A DNA stretch of 64,000 bases from Acidobacteriota bacterium. Its GTDB lineage: Bacteria > Acidobacteriota > Terriglobia > UBA7540. Positions 27,758 to 36,291 of the stretch are shown piece by piece (position 1 is the stretch's first letter; every line of letters begins with the position of its first letter). The notes below the pieces were generated by a model that did no database searches, was not told the origin of the DNA, and saw only the letters and a list, made by a program, of their open reading frames with translations. Made by a program: the position numbers and the translations under genes. The stretch lies in NCBI GenBank assembly GCA_902812415.1, contig CADDZJ010000002.1, positions 93,295-157,294 of the forward strand, written 5' to 3'.

Positions 27758-28438
27758 TCAATATCCAGCCAGTCTTTCCATCTCAGAGCGCCCGCCATAT
27801 TCCTGGGCAGGCGCCGCAGGAGGCTCAATTTCTACCACCGAGCGATTTCGGAGCTCATAGCGCAGCCCACAGGCGTTGCAGCGCACTTCCTGCTCCATAT
27901 CAATCGAAGCCTCCGAAAAGCGGAGCATCGGAAACCCGCAACGGCAAACAATTCCTACCGATTTCGCCGGATGCCCAATGGCCAGATGAAAGTCCGGGAT
28001 GCTTTTGGTGACCAACGATCCCATGCCCACCATGGCAAAACGGCCGATGACCAGGTCGTTGCCAATCGTCGCGCCCGCCCCGATGGTCGCGCCCTCACGC
28101 ACTAAAGTCGGAAGCGTGTGCTCGTCAGGCGCCGAAGATCGAAGCCGCTTCAGATCGCTGGTCGTCGCCCGAGGGAACCGGTCGTTCGTAAAGATCGTCC
28201 CGGCGCTGATCATCACTCCGTCTTCAATGGTGACCGCCGCGCAAATATAGACAAAGGCGTTGATCTTCACCCGGTTGCCAATCTTGACGTCATAGGCGAT
28301 GTAACTTTTCTCGCCGATAATGCACTCCTCCCCAATCGAAGCCGAGCGCCGGATGTGGACGTTGTCCCAAACGGAACTGCCGGCGCCGATTTTGACGTTT
28401 TCCTCGATCAGGGCGGTCGGATGGATCATCACGCTCAT
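27758..28438 (-). CDS. Hexapeptide-repeat N-acetyltransferase (WbpD/WlbB-like) with zinc-ribbon tail
   Basis: A 226-residue left-handed beta-helix acyltransferase, opening MIHPTALIEENVKIGAGSSVW with isoleucine-rich hexapeptides to about residue 145, matching enzymes that acetylate the 3-amino group of UDP-2-acetamido-3-amino-2,3-dideoxy-glucuronate. The N-D-R-F-P-R loop (85-90) is typical. After the helix there is a CxC (165, 167) and a CxxC (187, 190), which look like a zinc ribbon and are not part of the usual WbpD length. The start at 28438 makes an ATGA overlap with the oxidoreductase gene, so I prefer it to a longer frame. It sits with the aminotransferase, epimerase and oxidoreductase of the same pathway. 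Confidence 0.8.
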   Translation of the reverse strand: MSVMIHPTALIEENVKIGAGSSVWDNVHIRRSASIGEECIIGEKSYIAYDVKIGNRVKINAFVYICAAVTIEDGVMISAGTIFTNDRFPRATTSDLKRLRSSAPDEHTLPTLVREGATIGAGATIGNDLVIGRFAMVGMGSLVTKSIPDFHLAIGHPAKSVGIVCRCGFPMLRFSEASIDMEQEVRCNACGLRYELRNRSVVEIEPPAAPAQEYGGRSEMERLAGY

Positions 28439-29478
28439 ACATTCGCTCCAACCAGTTGATAGGGCTCCACGGCAGGATTCAGGCTGACCATTTCGTTGGC
28501 AACCGCCGTCCAATGGTTTTGATGAAGCTCGGCGTAGGCGGCCTCGATGGCCTCCACGGAAGCCAGCGCGTCCTCAGCCGTGATGCGAAGCATCTCTTCC
28601 CGCCGGATAGCTTTGGAGAAGTTTTCAATCTGGCTGCGGAAAGCCTGAACCTTGTTATACCCGTTTCCGAAAACCACCCAGTCCCGGCTCGACGATTGCC
28701 GATACTTCGATTGCTTCCAGCCCACAACGACCGTTCCGTGTGACCCGTAAATATTGATGTAGCTTTCGAGTTCCTTATCAATGCTCCACGAAAGATCGAT
28801 GCTTCCCATCACGCCACCCACGCTGCGGACAAACAGACGAACGGTCTCTTCCACGGGCAAGCCCTGATTCCGCTTGCCTTCCACCGCCCGCACCTCGGCC
28901 AGCGGCCCCAGAAAATATCGCATGATGTCCACGGAGTGCGTGCCATTATCAATCAACACGCCGCCTCCGCTCACGCGATAATCGGAATTCCACCGCGACG
29001 ACATGTCCACGCGAGCGGTGAAGGCGTTCTCAAAAAGAACAATTTCACCCAAAATTCCCGAGAGAATGATGGACTTCGCCCGCACCACGTCCTCGGCGTA
29101 CCGGAATTTCGACGCCATGGTCAAAAGCACGTTTGATTTTCTGGCGGCCTCGATCATCATCCGCGCGCTTTTTGAGTCAATGCAAAAGGGCTTCTCGCAA
29201 AGCACATTTAATTTACGCTCGATGAAGTGCAGGCAAACTTCCGGATGAGAGGCTGGAGGCGTGCAAACAATCGCCGCATCCAGCTTCTCAGCCTCTAACA
29301 TCTTCTGGTAGGAGTCATAGCTTCGGGCGCCGGTCCGCTCCCCCAACGCTCGGGCCGCTTCAGGCCGGATATCGGCGATGGCTGCCAACTCGCCGGACTC
29401 GCAGTTCTCAAATGCCTGAGCGTAGGCCTGGGCGATTCCGCCCGCCCCCACCAGTCCAAACTTTAACTTTTGATTCAT
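28435..29478 (-). CDS. Gfo/Idh/MocA oxidoreductase (WbpB/WlbA-like)
   Basis: A 347-residue NAD-dependent sugar oxidoreductase. The Rossmann motif VGAGGIA lies at 10-16, the family's EKP at 95-97, and the substrate domain has GGGVLIDNGTHSVDIMRYFLG. By neighbourhood it probably oxidises C3 of a UDP-N-acetyl-glucosaminuronate before transamination, the WbpB/WlbA step. GGGGGTGA precedes the ATG at 29478. It is 6 bp downstream of the aminotransferase gene and overlaps the acetyltransferase by 4 bp, so these three genes form one translational unit. Confidence 0.85.
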   Translation of the reverse strand: MNQKLKFGLVGAGGIAQAYAQAFENCESGELAAIADIRPEAARALGERTGARSYDSYQKMLEAEKLDAAIVCTPPASHPEVCLHFIERKLNVLCEKPFCIDSKSARMMIEAARKSNVLLTMASKFRYAEDVVRAKSIILSGILGEIVLFENAFTARVDMSSRWNSDYRVSGGGVLIDNGTHSVDIMRYFLGPLAEVRAVEGKRNQGLPVEETVRLFVRSVGGVMGSIDLSWSIDKELESYINIYGSHGTVVVGWKQSKYRQSSSRDWVVFGNGYNKVQAFRSQIENFSKAIRREEMLRITAEDALASVEAIEAAYAELHQNHWTAVANEMVSLNPAVEPYQLVGANV

Positions 29479-29484
29479 TCTCGT

Positions 29485-30717
29485 TCACCCCCTCAGTTGA
29501 TGAATGGCTTGGCGGATCGAATCCGCAATGTAATCGACGTGCTCCTCCGTATAGCGCTCGTTCCACGGAAGAACCAGGATGCTCTCCAAAGCCGCGAAAG
29601 TCAGTGGAAAACGCGACAGGCTATAGTCCACCGCCTCCGGACGCGCCAGAGTGAATGGGAAACGGCTCTTGCCGAATGTCTTCTGCTCCTGAAAGACGGC
29701 GCACCGAAACGCCGGCTTTTGAATGTAGCGCGGCGCAGAAGAGATGCCCTTCTCCTTCAGCAGCTTGGCCAGCCCGACCGCGCCGCCCGGAATCTCCTCG
29801 CCGTCAATTCGGAGGCAGTACTTCCAGTAAGTGTGTCGATCGCGAGGATTGACGTAGGGTGTTTCAAGCCCCGGCAGCCCCCTGAGCTTTTCCGTCAGCA
29901 AAGCCGCCATCGCGCGGCGCTGCTCCACCACCCCGTCGAGCTTTTCAAGCTGAGCCACAGCCACGGCGCCTTGCAGTTCGCTCATCCGGTAATTCAACGC
30001 CAGAAAATAGTGGTCGGGGTTCGGATCGCCATATCCCCACGCCTTATTGATGAACAGGAACATGAGCCGCGCCAGGCTTTCATCCTGGGTTGAAACCAGC
30101 CCGCCTTCCCCAGTCGTCATGTGCTTGCCCTGCTGAAGGCTGAAGCATCCGATCCTGCCAATCGTTCCCACCGGGCGTCCATTCGAGAGCGCGCCAAAAG
30201 CCTGAGCGCAATCTTCAATGACGGGAATGTTCCTGCTATGGGCCAACTCCATGATCTGGTCCATCTCACACGGGTTGCCAAAAAGATGGGTGACGATAAT
30301 GGCGCGCGTGCGTTCGCTCAAGCAAGGCTCAATGGTGCGCGCCGTCACATTCCAGGTCTTGGGATCCACCTCAGCAAAAACCGGAATGGCTCCCTGGTAA
30401 ATGATCGGAGTCAACGCGCCCATGTCCGTAATCGAACTGGTGATAATTTCATCCCCGGGCTCTGGATCAATGGCGGCAATCGCCGTATGCACGGCTGCGG
30501 TTCCTGAGGCGCAGGCATAAACATATTTTGTCCCAAGCCTCTCGGCAAACCTCTTCTCGAGCGTTTTCACGAATGCTCCCTTGGTGCTCGTCAGAGTCCC
30601 GCTGCGGATCGCTTCGCCCAGGAGGTCAAGCTCCTCATCTCCCAAGGTCCGGCCTGATGCATCCTGATCGGACGGCAACGTCAGAATTTTTTCTTCAGAA
30701 TGGGTTAAAGTGTTCAT
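29485..30717 (-). CDS. DegT/DnrJ/EryC1/StrS aminotransferase (WbpE-like)
   Basis: A 410-residue PLP-dependent sugar aminotransferase of the fold-type I family. The PLP lysine is K198 in SLQQGKHMTTGEGG, the phosphate-binding GTAA is at 72-75 and the pyridine-contacting Asp is D169 (EDCAQA). It would transfer an amino group to the 3-keto sugar made by the adjacent oxidoreductase. The ATG at 30715-30717 is preceded by AGAGGAGAA at ideal spacing, better than the upstream frame start. It is about 70 bp downstream of the epimerase gene. Confidence 0.9.
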   Translation of the reverse strand: MNTLTHSEEKILTLPSDQDASGRTLGDEELDLLGEAIRSGTLTSTKGAFVKTLEKRFAERLGTKYVYACASGTAAVHTAIAAIDPEPGDEIITSSITDMGALTPIIYQGAIPVFAEVDPKTWNVTARTIEPCLSERTRAIIVTHLFGNPCEMDQIMELAHSRNIPVIEDCAQAFGALSNGRPVGTIGRIGCFSLQQGKHMTTGEGGLVSTQDESLARLMFLFINKAWGYGDPNPDHYFLALNYRMSELQGAVAVAQLEKLDGVVEQRRAMAALLTEKLRGLPGLETPYVNPRDRHTYWKYCLRIDGEEIPGGAVGLAKLLKEKGISSAPRYIQKPAFRCAVFQEQKTFGKSRFPFTLARPEAVDYSLSRFPLTFAALESILVLPWNERYTEEHVDYIADSIRQAIHQLRG

Positions 30718-30788
30718 GAATTCTCCTCTTGAAATATGCAAATTGAAATGTTGGGTAATCGGAACCTGCAACGTACCCATGCACAAGC

Positions 30789-32099
30789 TCAGGCAGGCAG
30801 CGCTGGGGCTGGCTCTCTTGCCTCCTCCGAAGCAAGGAATCTGCTGTCGATGCCCGCCGCCTCGGACTCCCGAGGACTTTTCTCCGCGGAAACGTGAAGC
30901 GCCCGGGCGATGGCTTGAACAATGCGAAAACCGCTGTCGCCGCGGCCGAAAGGATTCTCCACGCGTTTCACATCCTCGGTCCAGGTTCCGCCGGCATAAA
31001 CTTCCTCGAGCATCAAAGTGAGATGTTCGGAGTTGCCTCCAACCAGCCGCGCAACGCCCGATTCAACCGCCTCCGGCCTTTCCGTGTTCTCGCGCAGGAT
31101 CAGCAGCGGCTTGCCAAGACTCGGAGCTTCCTCCTGCACTCCGCCAGAGTCCGAAACGATCAGCCACGCATGAGAAAGTAAATGGATAAAATCATCGTAG
31201 CCCAGCGGTGAAATCAGATGGATTCTCGGATGCGATGACAAGATCTCAGAGGCCACGGCAGAGACATGAGGATTGGGATGGACAGGAAAAACAAGGGCCA
31301 CATCGTTATGCCGATCTGTGAACTCGCGAAGCGCCCTCAAATTCCCTGCCATCATTTCGCCGAAGCTTTCCCGCCGATGGGTTGTCAGGACCAGGAGCTT
31401 CAGCCCTTTCGTTGCTTGAACCAATTCTTCGAGACTGGAAGAGGTCTTCCGCTCCTCGAGAATCTTCTGGAGCGAATCGACAACCGGATTCCCTGTCACA
31501 AACACTTTTCTGCTGTCGATGCCTTCCCGCAGCAGATTGTTGCGATTTCCCTGAGTTGCGGCGAAATGGTAGGTGGCCATTTGCGTAATCAAACGGCGGT
31601 TCATCTCTTCGGGGTATGGGCTTTCCGGGTTGCCAGATCGCAAACCCGCCTCGACGTGGCCCGAGGGAATGCGCCGATGAAAAGCCGCCATCGCTGCCGC
31701 CATGGCCGTCGTCGTATCCCCCTGAAAAAGGACAAGGTCGGGATTTTCGGCAGCCATGATGCAATCCAGAGAAGCCAGCGCTCGCGAGCAAACCGTATTG
31801 AGGGTCTGGTTTGGCTCCATGATTTGTAGGTCGTAATGGATTGGGATGCCAAATAGCCGGACATAGGGGGAAAGCAACTCGCGATGCTGGCCGGTATTGA
31901 CGATGACGGCCCGGAACGGCTTCCCCCACGCCTCAAGTTGCTGGATTACTGGCGCGAGCTTGATCGCTTCAGGTCGCGTACCAAAGACAATGCAAATCTT
32001 TTTCTCCGCCTGCCGGCGGCGCATCGCTCTGCGCTCCAGTTCAGAAGAGCGCAAAAAGCCCCTCGGCTTAATCAAATCGATGGCTGTCGTGGATGACAT
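30789..32099 (-). CDS. wecB: Non-hydrolysing UDP-N-acetylglucosamine 2-epimerase family (WecB/WbpI-like)
   Basis: A 436-residue GT-B-fold epimerase. All family blocks are present: GTRPEAIKLAPV, TGQHRELL, FQGDTTTAMA, HVEAGLRSGN, PYPEEMNRR, GNPVVDSL, THRRESFG, PVHPNP and SDSGGVQEEAPSLGKP followed by RENTERPEA. It inverts C2 of a UDP-GlcNAc-type sugar. Beside the WbpB/E/D-like genes it probably acts as WbpI, giving the manno-configured diamino uronate, though classic UDP-GlcNAc/UDP-ManNAc epimerisation is possible. Start at 32099, after AAGGCGG; an earlier in-frame start at 32144 is less likely. The first 30 residues before the fold are unusually long. Confidence 0.9.
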   Translation of the reverse strand: MSSTTAIDLIKPRGFLRSSELERRAMRRRQAEKKICIVFGTRPEAIKLAPVIQQLEAWGKPFRAVIVNTGQHRELLSPYVRLFGIPIHYDLQIMEPNQTLNTVCSRALASLDCIMAAENPDLVLFQGDTTTAMAAAMAAFHRRIPSGHVEAGLRSGNPESPYPEEMNRRLITQMATYHFAATQGNRNNLLREGIDSRKVFVTGNPVVDSLQKILEERKTSSSLEELVQATKGLKLLVLTTHRRESFGEMMAGNLRALREFTDRHNDVALVFPVHPNPHVSAVASEILSSHPRIHLISPLGYDDFIHLLSHAWLIVSDSGGVQEEAPSLGKPLLILRENTERPEAVESGVARLVGGNSEHLTLMLEEVYAGGTWTEDVKRVENPFGRGDSGFRIVQAIARALHVSAEKSPRESEAAGIDSRFLASEEAREPAPALPA

Positions 32100-32221
32100 A
32101 GCAAAACCGCCTTTTTGTTGCGCCAGGCTGTAGGTGGAGCGCACCCTCGCCCATGAGTGAGAGCATTGGAATCTGTAATCAGGGAATATATGTCTTAGGA
32201 AGAGGGGATATAGGGCTCAGG

Positions 32222-33025
32222 TTAGACTTCGCTCTTGGGCCATGCGGGCCGGCTGACTGTCGTCATCTCCATCGGACCCACACTGCGCGAATTCAACTTC
32301 TGTATCACAAGCGATCGCATCAATCTCAGATGCGAGGCTATCGTTTGAAAGATTTTCATTTTTGAGACGCCCACACTGCGCGCCCGCAACATCATGGGCG
32401 TCTCCGCGACAACAAATCCTTGCTGCACCGCCCGGATCGCAATCTCGGCTGCCGAAAGAAATCCATCCGCTTCGAACTTCAATTCCTTAGTCACTCGCGC
32501 CCGATAAGCCCGAAAAACGCTGGTAAAGGTGTGAAGGCGCGCCCCTGAAATCCATCGGTAAAACCAGGAGCAGCCCTTGCTCAAGACAATCCTCCAGCCC
32601 GCAACGCCTTCCACCCGGCCTTCGGGGTGATAGGGTGAAGCCGTAACGACGTCGGCGCCCGTCCGTTCCATGGTCTCAATCAACCGTAAAAGGCCTTCCG
32701 GCTCATAACTGCAATCCGCATCGATGGTGCAAACGATCTCACCACTGGCATTCTCAAAGCCGGTGCGCATCGCCGCCCCAAGACCGCGATTTTGGGGATG
32801 CACCAGAATGCGCGCGAGCGGGTCGCCGCCGAAAAGCGAGTATAAATTCTGTCGGGTCCGGTCTGAGCTCCCGTCATCCACCAGAATAAATTCCAAATCC
32901 GCCACAGGCTTCAGTCGCCGCCGAAGTCGATTCAGCTTCTCGTGGAGTTGAGCGACGCCGGCCTCCTCGTTCCAAAGCGGGGCAATCACGGAAAAAAGCC
33001 TTCGCGTTTTAGGGTTGCCCGTCAT
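32222..33025 (-). CDS. Glycosyltransferase family 2 (dolichol-phosphate-mannose-synthase-like)
   Basis: A 267-residue soluble GT-A transferase without C-terminal membrane helices. Motifs: SVIAPLWNEEAGV, LVDDGSSDRT, H-P-Q-N-R-G-L-G-A-A, the DAD-type CTIDADCSYEPE, and the T-S-V-F-R-A-Y region typical of polyprenyl-phosphate sugar synthases. It could make a polyprenyl-phosphate sugar or extend the repeat unit. It lies between the epimerase and the formyltransferase genes in the same direction. Confidence 0.85.
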   Translation of the reverse strand: MTGNPKTRRLFSVIAPLWNEEAGVAQLHEKLNRLRRRLKPVADLEFILVDDGSSDRTRQNLYSLFGGDPLARILVHPQNRGLGAAMRTGFENASGEIVCTIDADCSYEPEGLLRLIETMERTGADVVTASPYHPEGRVEGVAGWRIVLSKGCSWFYRWISGARLHTFTSVFRAYRARVTKELKFEADGFLSAAEIAIRAVQQGFVVAETPMMLRARSVGVSKMKIFQTIASHLRLMRSLVIQKLNSRSVGPMEMTTVSRPAWPKSEV

Positions 33026-33088
33026 GGATGTGCTGTTTCAGAAATTGCGCGCCTCCGCGCAACGACGGTCAAAAACGCCCCGGAAGTT

Positions 33089-33886
33089 TTAGATCGCTCG
33101 GAGCCCTCGCCGGCGAAACTCGCGCATTTCTTCAAGGGTCGGAAAGCTGAAATAGCTGGCCTGGCCCTGATCCAGAGTGACGACAGTCTGAGTCTGGGAG
33201 GCAATCTTTCTGAGCACCTGCGCCATGCAGTGAGCTCCGTGGCGTTTCGAGCGCTGAATCAGATGATCGAGAGTCTCCTGAGGCGCGATCTCCAACGCGC
33301 TTTGCAGGACAGCCCTGCCTTCATCAATCCTCTCATCCATCCAGTGAATGGTCAGGCCCACCTCCGTCTCGCGGTGGAACATCTGCCAGAAAGTCGGCAT
33401 CATTCCTCGATAACGCGGAAGCGGCGCGTGGTGAATGTTGAGGCAGCCGAGCCTGGGGGCCGCCAGCAAGGTTTCCTTTAAGATATAGGGGCAGGCGACC
33501 GAGATCAGGAGATCAGGAGCTTCTCCTCGGATTTTCTCAACAAACTCCGCGCGGTTCGGATTCTCGATCTTCTCGCACGGAATGGAATAGTTACGGCACA
33601 ACTGAGAAAGCGAATGGGCGCTCCCCGTTCGGCGGCTAAAAGGCAGGATGCCTGAAGCCTGCAAGGTCAGGAGCCGCGCGGCGAGCCGAAGAAAACCCGT
33701 AAACCCGTAAAGGCAAATCAGCCCTCGGATGAGCTTTATTCTCGATCGCTTGCCCATGGGCCGGCAGCGCGACACTCGGAGAATCTCAAATTCCGCCGCG
33801 TAATGCCGGAGGAACTCCTCGAAAAACGGCAAAACATAGAGCGGGTTGTCGTCAGTGATAAATTCAATTCTCAATTTATCTTTCAC
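33089..33886 (-). CDS. Formyltransferase-family protein (possible sugar N-formyltransferase)
   Basis: A 265-residue member of the formyl-THF-dependent transferase fold. The catalytic triad of the family is readable as N150, H152 (in N-I-H-H-A-P-L-P-R-Y-R-G) and D188 (MDERIDEG). It is shorter than Met-tRNA formyltransferase and lacks that enzyme's C-terminal domain, and it sits in a sugar-biosynthesis cluster, so formylation of an amino sugar is the most sensible role. It starts at a GTG with GGAG upstream and overlaps the preceding GT2 gene by 11 bp. The N-terminal 80 residues are less conserved than usual. Confidence 0.75.
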   Translation of the reverse strand: MKDKLRIEFITDDNPLYVLPFFEEFLRHYAAEFEILRVSRCRPMGKRSRIKLIRGLICLYGFTGFLRLAARLLTLQASGILPFSRRTGSAHSLSQLCRNYSIPCEKIENPNRAEFVEKIRGEAPDLLISVACPYILKETLLAAPRLGCLNIHHAPLPRYRGMMPTFWQMFHRETEVGLTIHWMDERIDEGRAVLQSALEIAPQETLDHLIQRSKRHGAHCMAQVLRKIASQTQTVVTLDQGQASYFSFPTLEEMREFRRRGLRAI

Positions 33887-35030
33887 TGCGCACCGTCTCC
33901 CACACGACGTACCTTTTGCCTCTACAGACTTCGAGCAGGCTTACCAGAGCCGCTGTATTGAGAGTGCAGAAGTACAAGGGCATCGCCAAGGGCTTCCACC
34001 GACGATGCGCTGGAACAAAGAGTGAAAACATCGCCGTCAAATAAAACAAGGCCTGCGCCAGGAAGAACAGTTTGAAGATCGGCTGGCTCCAAAGAAGCGC
34101 GCTCGTCACGAAAAGCCCAATCAGGAAGAATGGAACCAACCATCTCAGGACCTTGTGAGAGATGAGTTGAAAGGACTCCCACGGCCATTTCCATGGCTTC
34201 AGCAGATCCGGGACGCTCAAAAGCCCGCGCATGCCGCGCGTAACCACGCGCACCCGCATCGAGAATTCTTCCTGCGCCGATTGGGTGGTTTCTTCGTAAG
34301 CCAGCGCGCGCCGTTCAAAAATCACCCGATACCCTTTCAGAATCACCTTCAGGGGCTGCACCAAGTCGCTGATGATATCGTCGGGAAGAGGCGTGTAAAG
34401 GCGCCGGCGGACCGAATAGATGCAGCCGCAACAACCGGTAATGGTTTTGATCTTCGATTGAAACGTCTTGATGAGGTTTTCGTAATTCCAGAAGGCGATG
34501 GAACCTAACCCGGTGGGCGACCGCCCCGCTGGATCGAAGTATTGGTAGCGTCCGCTAACCGCCCCCACTCGAGGGTCTCGGTAGTTGCTGGCAAGATACC
34601 GTAACGCCTGCGAGTGATAGAGTGTGGTCGCATCCGAGAAGACGACGATCTCGCCCCGGCAGATTTTGACCCCTTCGTTCTGGGCGTTCGTCTTCCCTCG
34701 CCGCGAGGGGATTCGCAGCAGTCGTACGCGCGGATCCTGGAACGAGCGCACAATCAAATCCGTCCGATCCACGGACCCGTCTGAGACCACCACAACCTCC
34801 AACTTGTCAGCCGGATAATCCAGCCTCAAAGTCCTCTCAATCTTCTGGCCGATATGCGCCTCTTCGTTATAAGCGGAAAGCAGAACTGATAGAGTGGGAA
34901 GATAGTCAGCTTCCGGCTCTGGCCGGCGGGCGAAGGCCGCCATAAGCGCCAGGAACAAGGGATAACCCAGATAAACGTAGAGCAGGATTGCAGCGCACGC
35001 CCCAAATATTGTCTCGGCCATACCGACCAT
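33876..35030 (-). CDS. Membrane glycosyltransferase family 2
   Basis: A 384-residue integral glycosyltransferase. An N-terminal helix (ILLYVYLGYPLFLALMAAF) precedes the GT-A domain with LPTLSVLLSAYNEEAHIGQKI, VVSDGSVDRTD, the FSDATT metal site and an E-E-T-T-Q-S-A-Q-E-E acceptor region. Then come R-V-R-V-V-T-R-G processive-type residues and three C-terminal helices. The ATG at 35030 is chosen because AGGAG, formed by the last codons of the upstream gene, lies 6 nt before it. It is nearly contiguous with the GT4 gene upstream, so the pair is co-translated. Confidence 0.85.
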   Translation of the reverse strand: MVGMAETIFGACAAILLYVYLGYPLFLALMAAFARRPEPEADYLPTLSVLLSAYNEEAHIGQKIERTLRLDYPADKLEVVVVSDGSVDRTDLIVRSFQDPRVRLLRIPSRRGKTNAQNEGVKICRGEIVVFSDATTLYHSQALRYLASNYRDPRVGAVSGRYQYFDPAGRSPTGLGSIAFWNYENLIKTFQSKIKTITGCCGCIYSVRRRLYTPLPDDIISDLVQPLKVILKGYRVIFERRALAYEETTQSAQEEFSMRVRVVTRGMRGLLSVPDLLKPWKWPWESFQLISHKVLRWLVPFFLIGLFVTSALLWSQPIFKLFFLAQALFYLTAMFSLFVPAHRRWKPLAMPLYFCTLNTAALVSLLEVCRGKRYVVWETVRSER

Positions 35031-35031
35031 G

Positions 35032-36282
35032 CTAACTCCTGCGGGAATCCAGTAAATGATCGTAGACATCAACCAGACGCTCGATCATGGCCTGAGCCGT
35101 GAAACGGTTCTTCACAATCAACTGGCCAGCCTGCCCCATCTGCCGCGACTTGGCCGGATCGCGCAAAACAGCCCATATTCGATGGGCTGCCGCCTCGGGA
35201 TCGTCAGGCGGAACCAGAAATCCGCTTACCCCATCCGCCACCGCCTCGCCGTTTCCGCCCACTCGTGTGGCTACGCAAGGTAGGCCGCACGCCATCGCTT
35301 CAATCAGAGCGTTTGAGAACCCTTCGCTCCTCGATAAAAGGCAGAAGACATCGCTTGCGCGAAGCAATGCAAAGATATTCTCCGAGCCCCCAAGGAACTT
35401 AACCCTTTCCGCAAGGTCCAGATCGCCGACCAACTCCTGTAATTCGCGCATATATTCGGGTTCCAGAATCTCGCCGGCTACAACCAGACACGCGCCTGGA
35501 AACTTTTCGCGCACAATGGCCATCGCGCGTATGAGAACATCCAGGCCCTTCACTGGGCGAATGTTGGCAATCGTCGTGATAATCTGAGAAAACTTTGCAA
35601 GCCTCAGCCGGTCGCGAAGCTCGCATCCATCGCTTGGACGAGCGCGCATGAGCTTTTCAGCCTCTATCCCGTTGTGAAGCGTCATCACCTTACTCGGCGG
35701 CAAGCCTTCGTGAATCGCCGCCCTTCGCACCTCCTCCGATACGGCTAAAACAGAGTCAAACAGAGGATTCACTAGCCGGTAAGCCACGCGATGCTTAACC
35801 GAGCGAAAAATCCCCATATCCCGGCGACTCGAGATCAACCAAGGACAACCGCTCAGCTTGGCGACCACCCCTCCCCAAATATCCGAAGTTTCAAAGAACG
35901 TATGGACCAAACGCACCCGTTCTGAGCGAATGAGGCTCGAGAGTCTGACAGCAGCGCGAAGCCCGCTCCAGCCGTAGGTCCGCCGCAACGGAAAGAGATG
36001 GACAGGGCAAGGAATATCCGCAAAGGCAGGCTGAAGCTGGTTGATCTTGAAAGTTGCCAGCGAGCAACGAAACCGGCTCCGCGGAAGCAACCGGATGATT
36101 TGCAGCAGAGCGCGCTCCGCCCCCCCCGCCTGGCATAACTGATCGATCAGGAAAAGAATATGGGGCCGATCCGAACCACTGACCACTTCCCTCATGATGC
36201 TGCCCATTGAAGACGGATTGGCAGACAAAGACGCTCGCAAATCCGATTGACAGACCGCACTGCCCATTCGCGCGCCGCCCAT
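35032..36282 (-). CDS. Glycosyltransferase family 4
   Basis: A GT-B transferase of up to 416 residues. It has HILFLIDQLCQAGGAERAL, RLVHTFFETSDIWG, the donor-domain entry IRPVKGLDVLIRAM, and the E-x7-E in SEGFSNALIEAMACGLP. The fold begins near residue 40, so an internal Met at 36207 or 36195 may be the true start. It ends in TAG only 1 bp before the next gene's ATG. Its donor and acceptor are not readable. Confidence 0.85.
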   Translation of the reverse strand: MGGARMGSAVCQSDLRASLSANPSSMGSIMREVVSGSDRPHILFLIDQLCQAGGAERALLQIIRLLPRSRFRCSLATFKINQLQPAFADIPCPVHLFPLRRTYGWSGLRAAVRLSSLIRSERVRLVHTFFETSDIWGGVVAKLSGCPWLISSRRDMGIFRSVKHRVAYRLVNPLFDSVLAVSEEVRRAAIHEGLPPSKVMTLHNGIEAEKLMRARPSDGCELRDRLRLAKFSQIITTIANIRPVKGLDVLIRAMAIVREKFPGACLVVAGEILEPEYMRELQELVGDLDLAERVKFLGGSENIFALLRASDVFCLLSRSEGFSNALIEAMACGLPCVATRVGGNGEAVADGVSGFLVPPDDPEAAAHRIWAVLRDPAKSRQMGQAGQLIVKNRFTAQAMIERLVDVYDHLLDSRRS

Positions 36283-36291
36283 TCTGAAATC

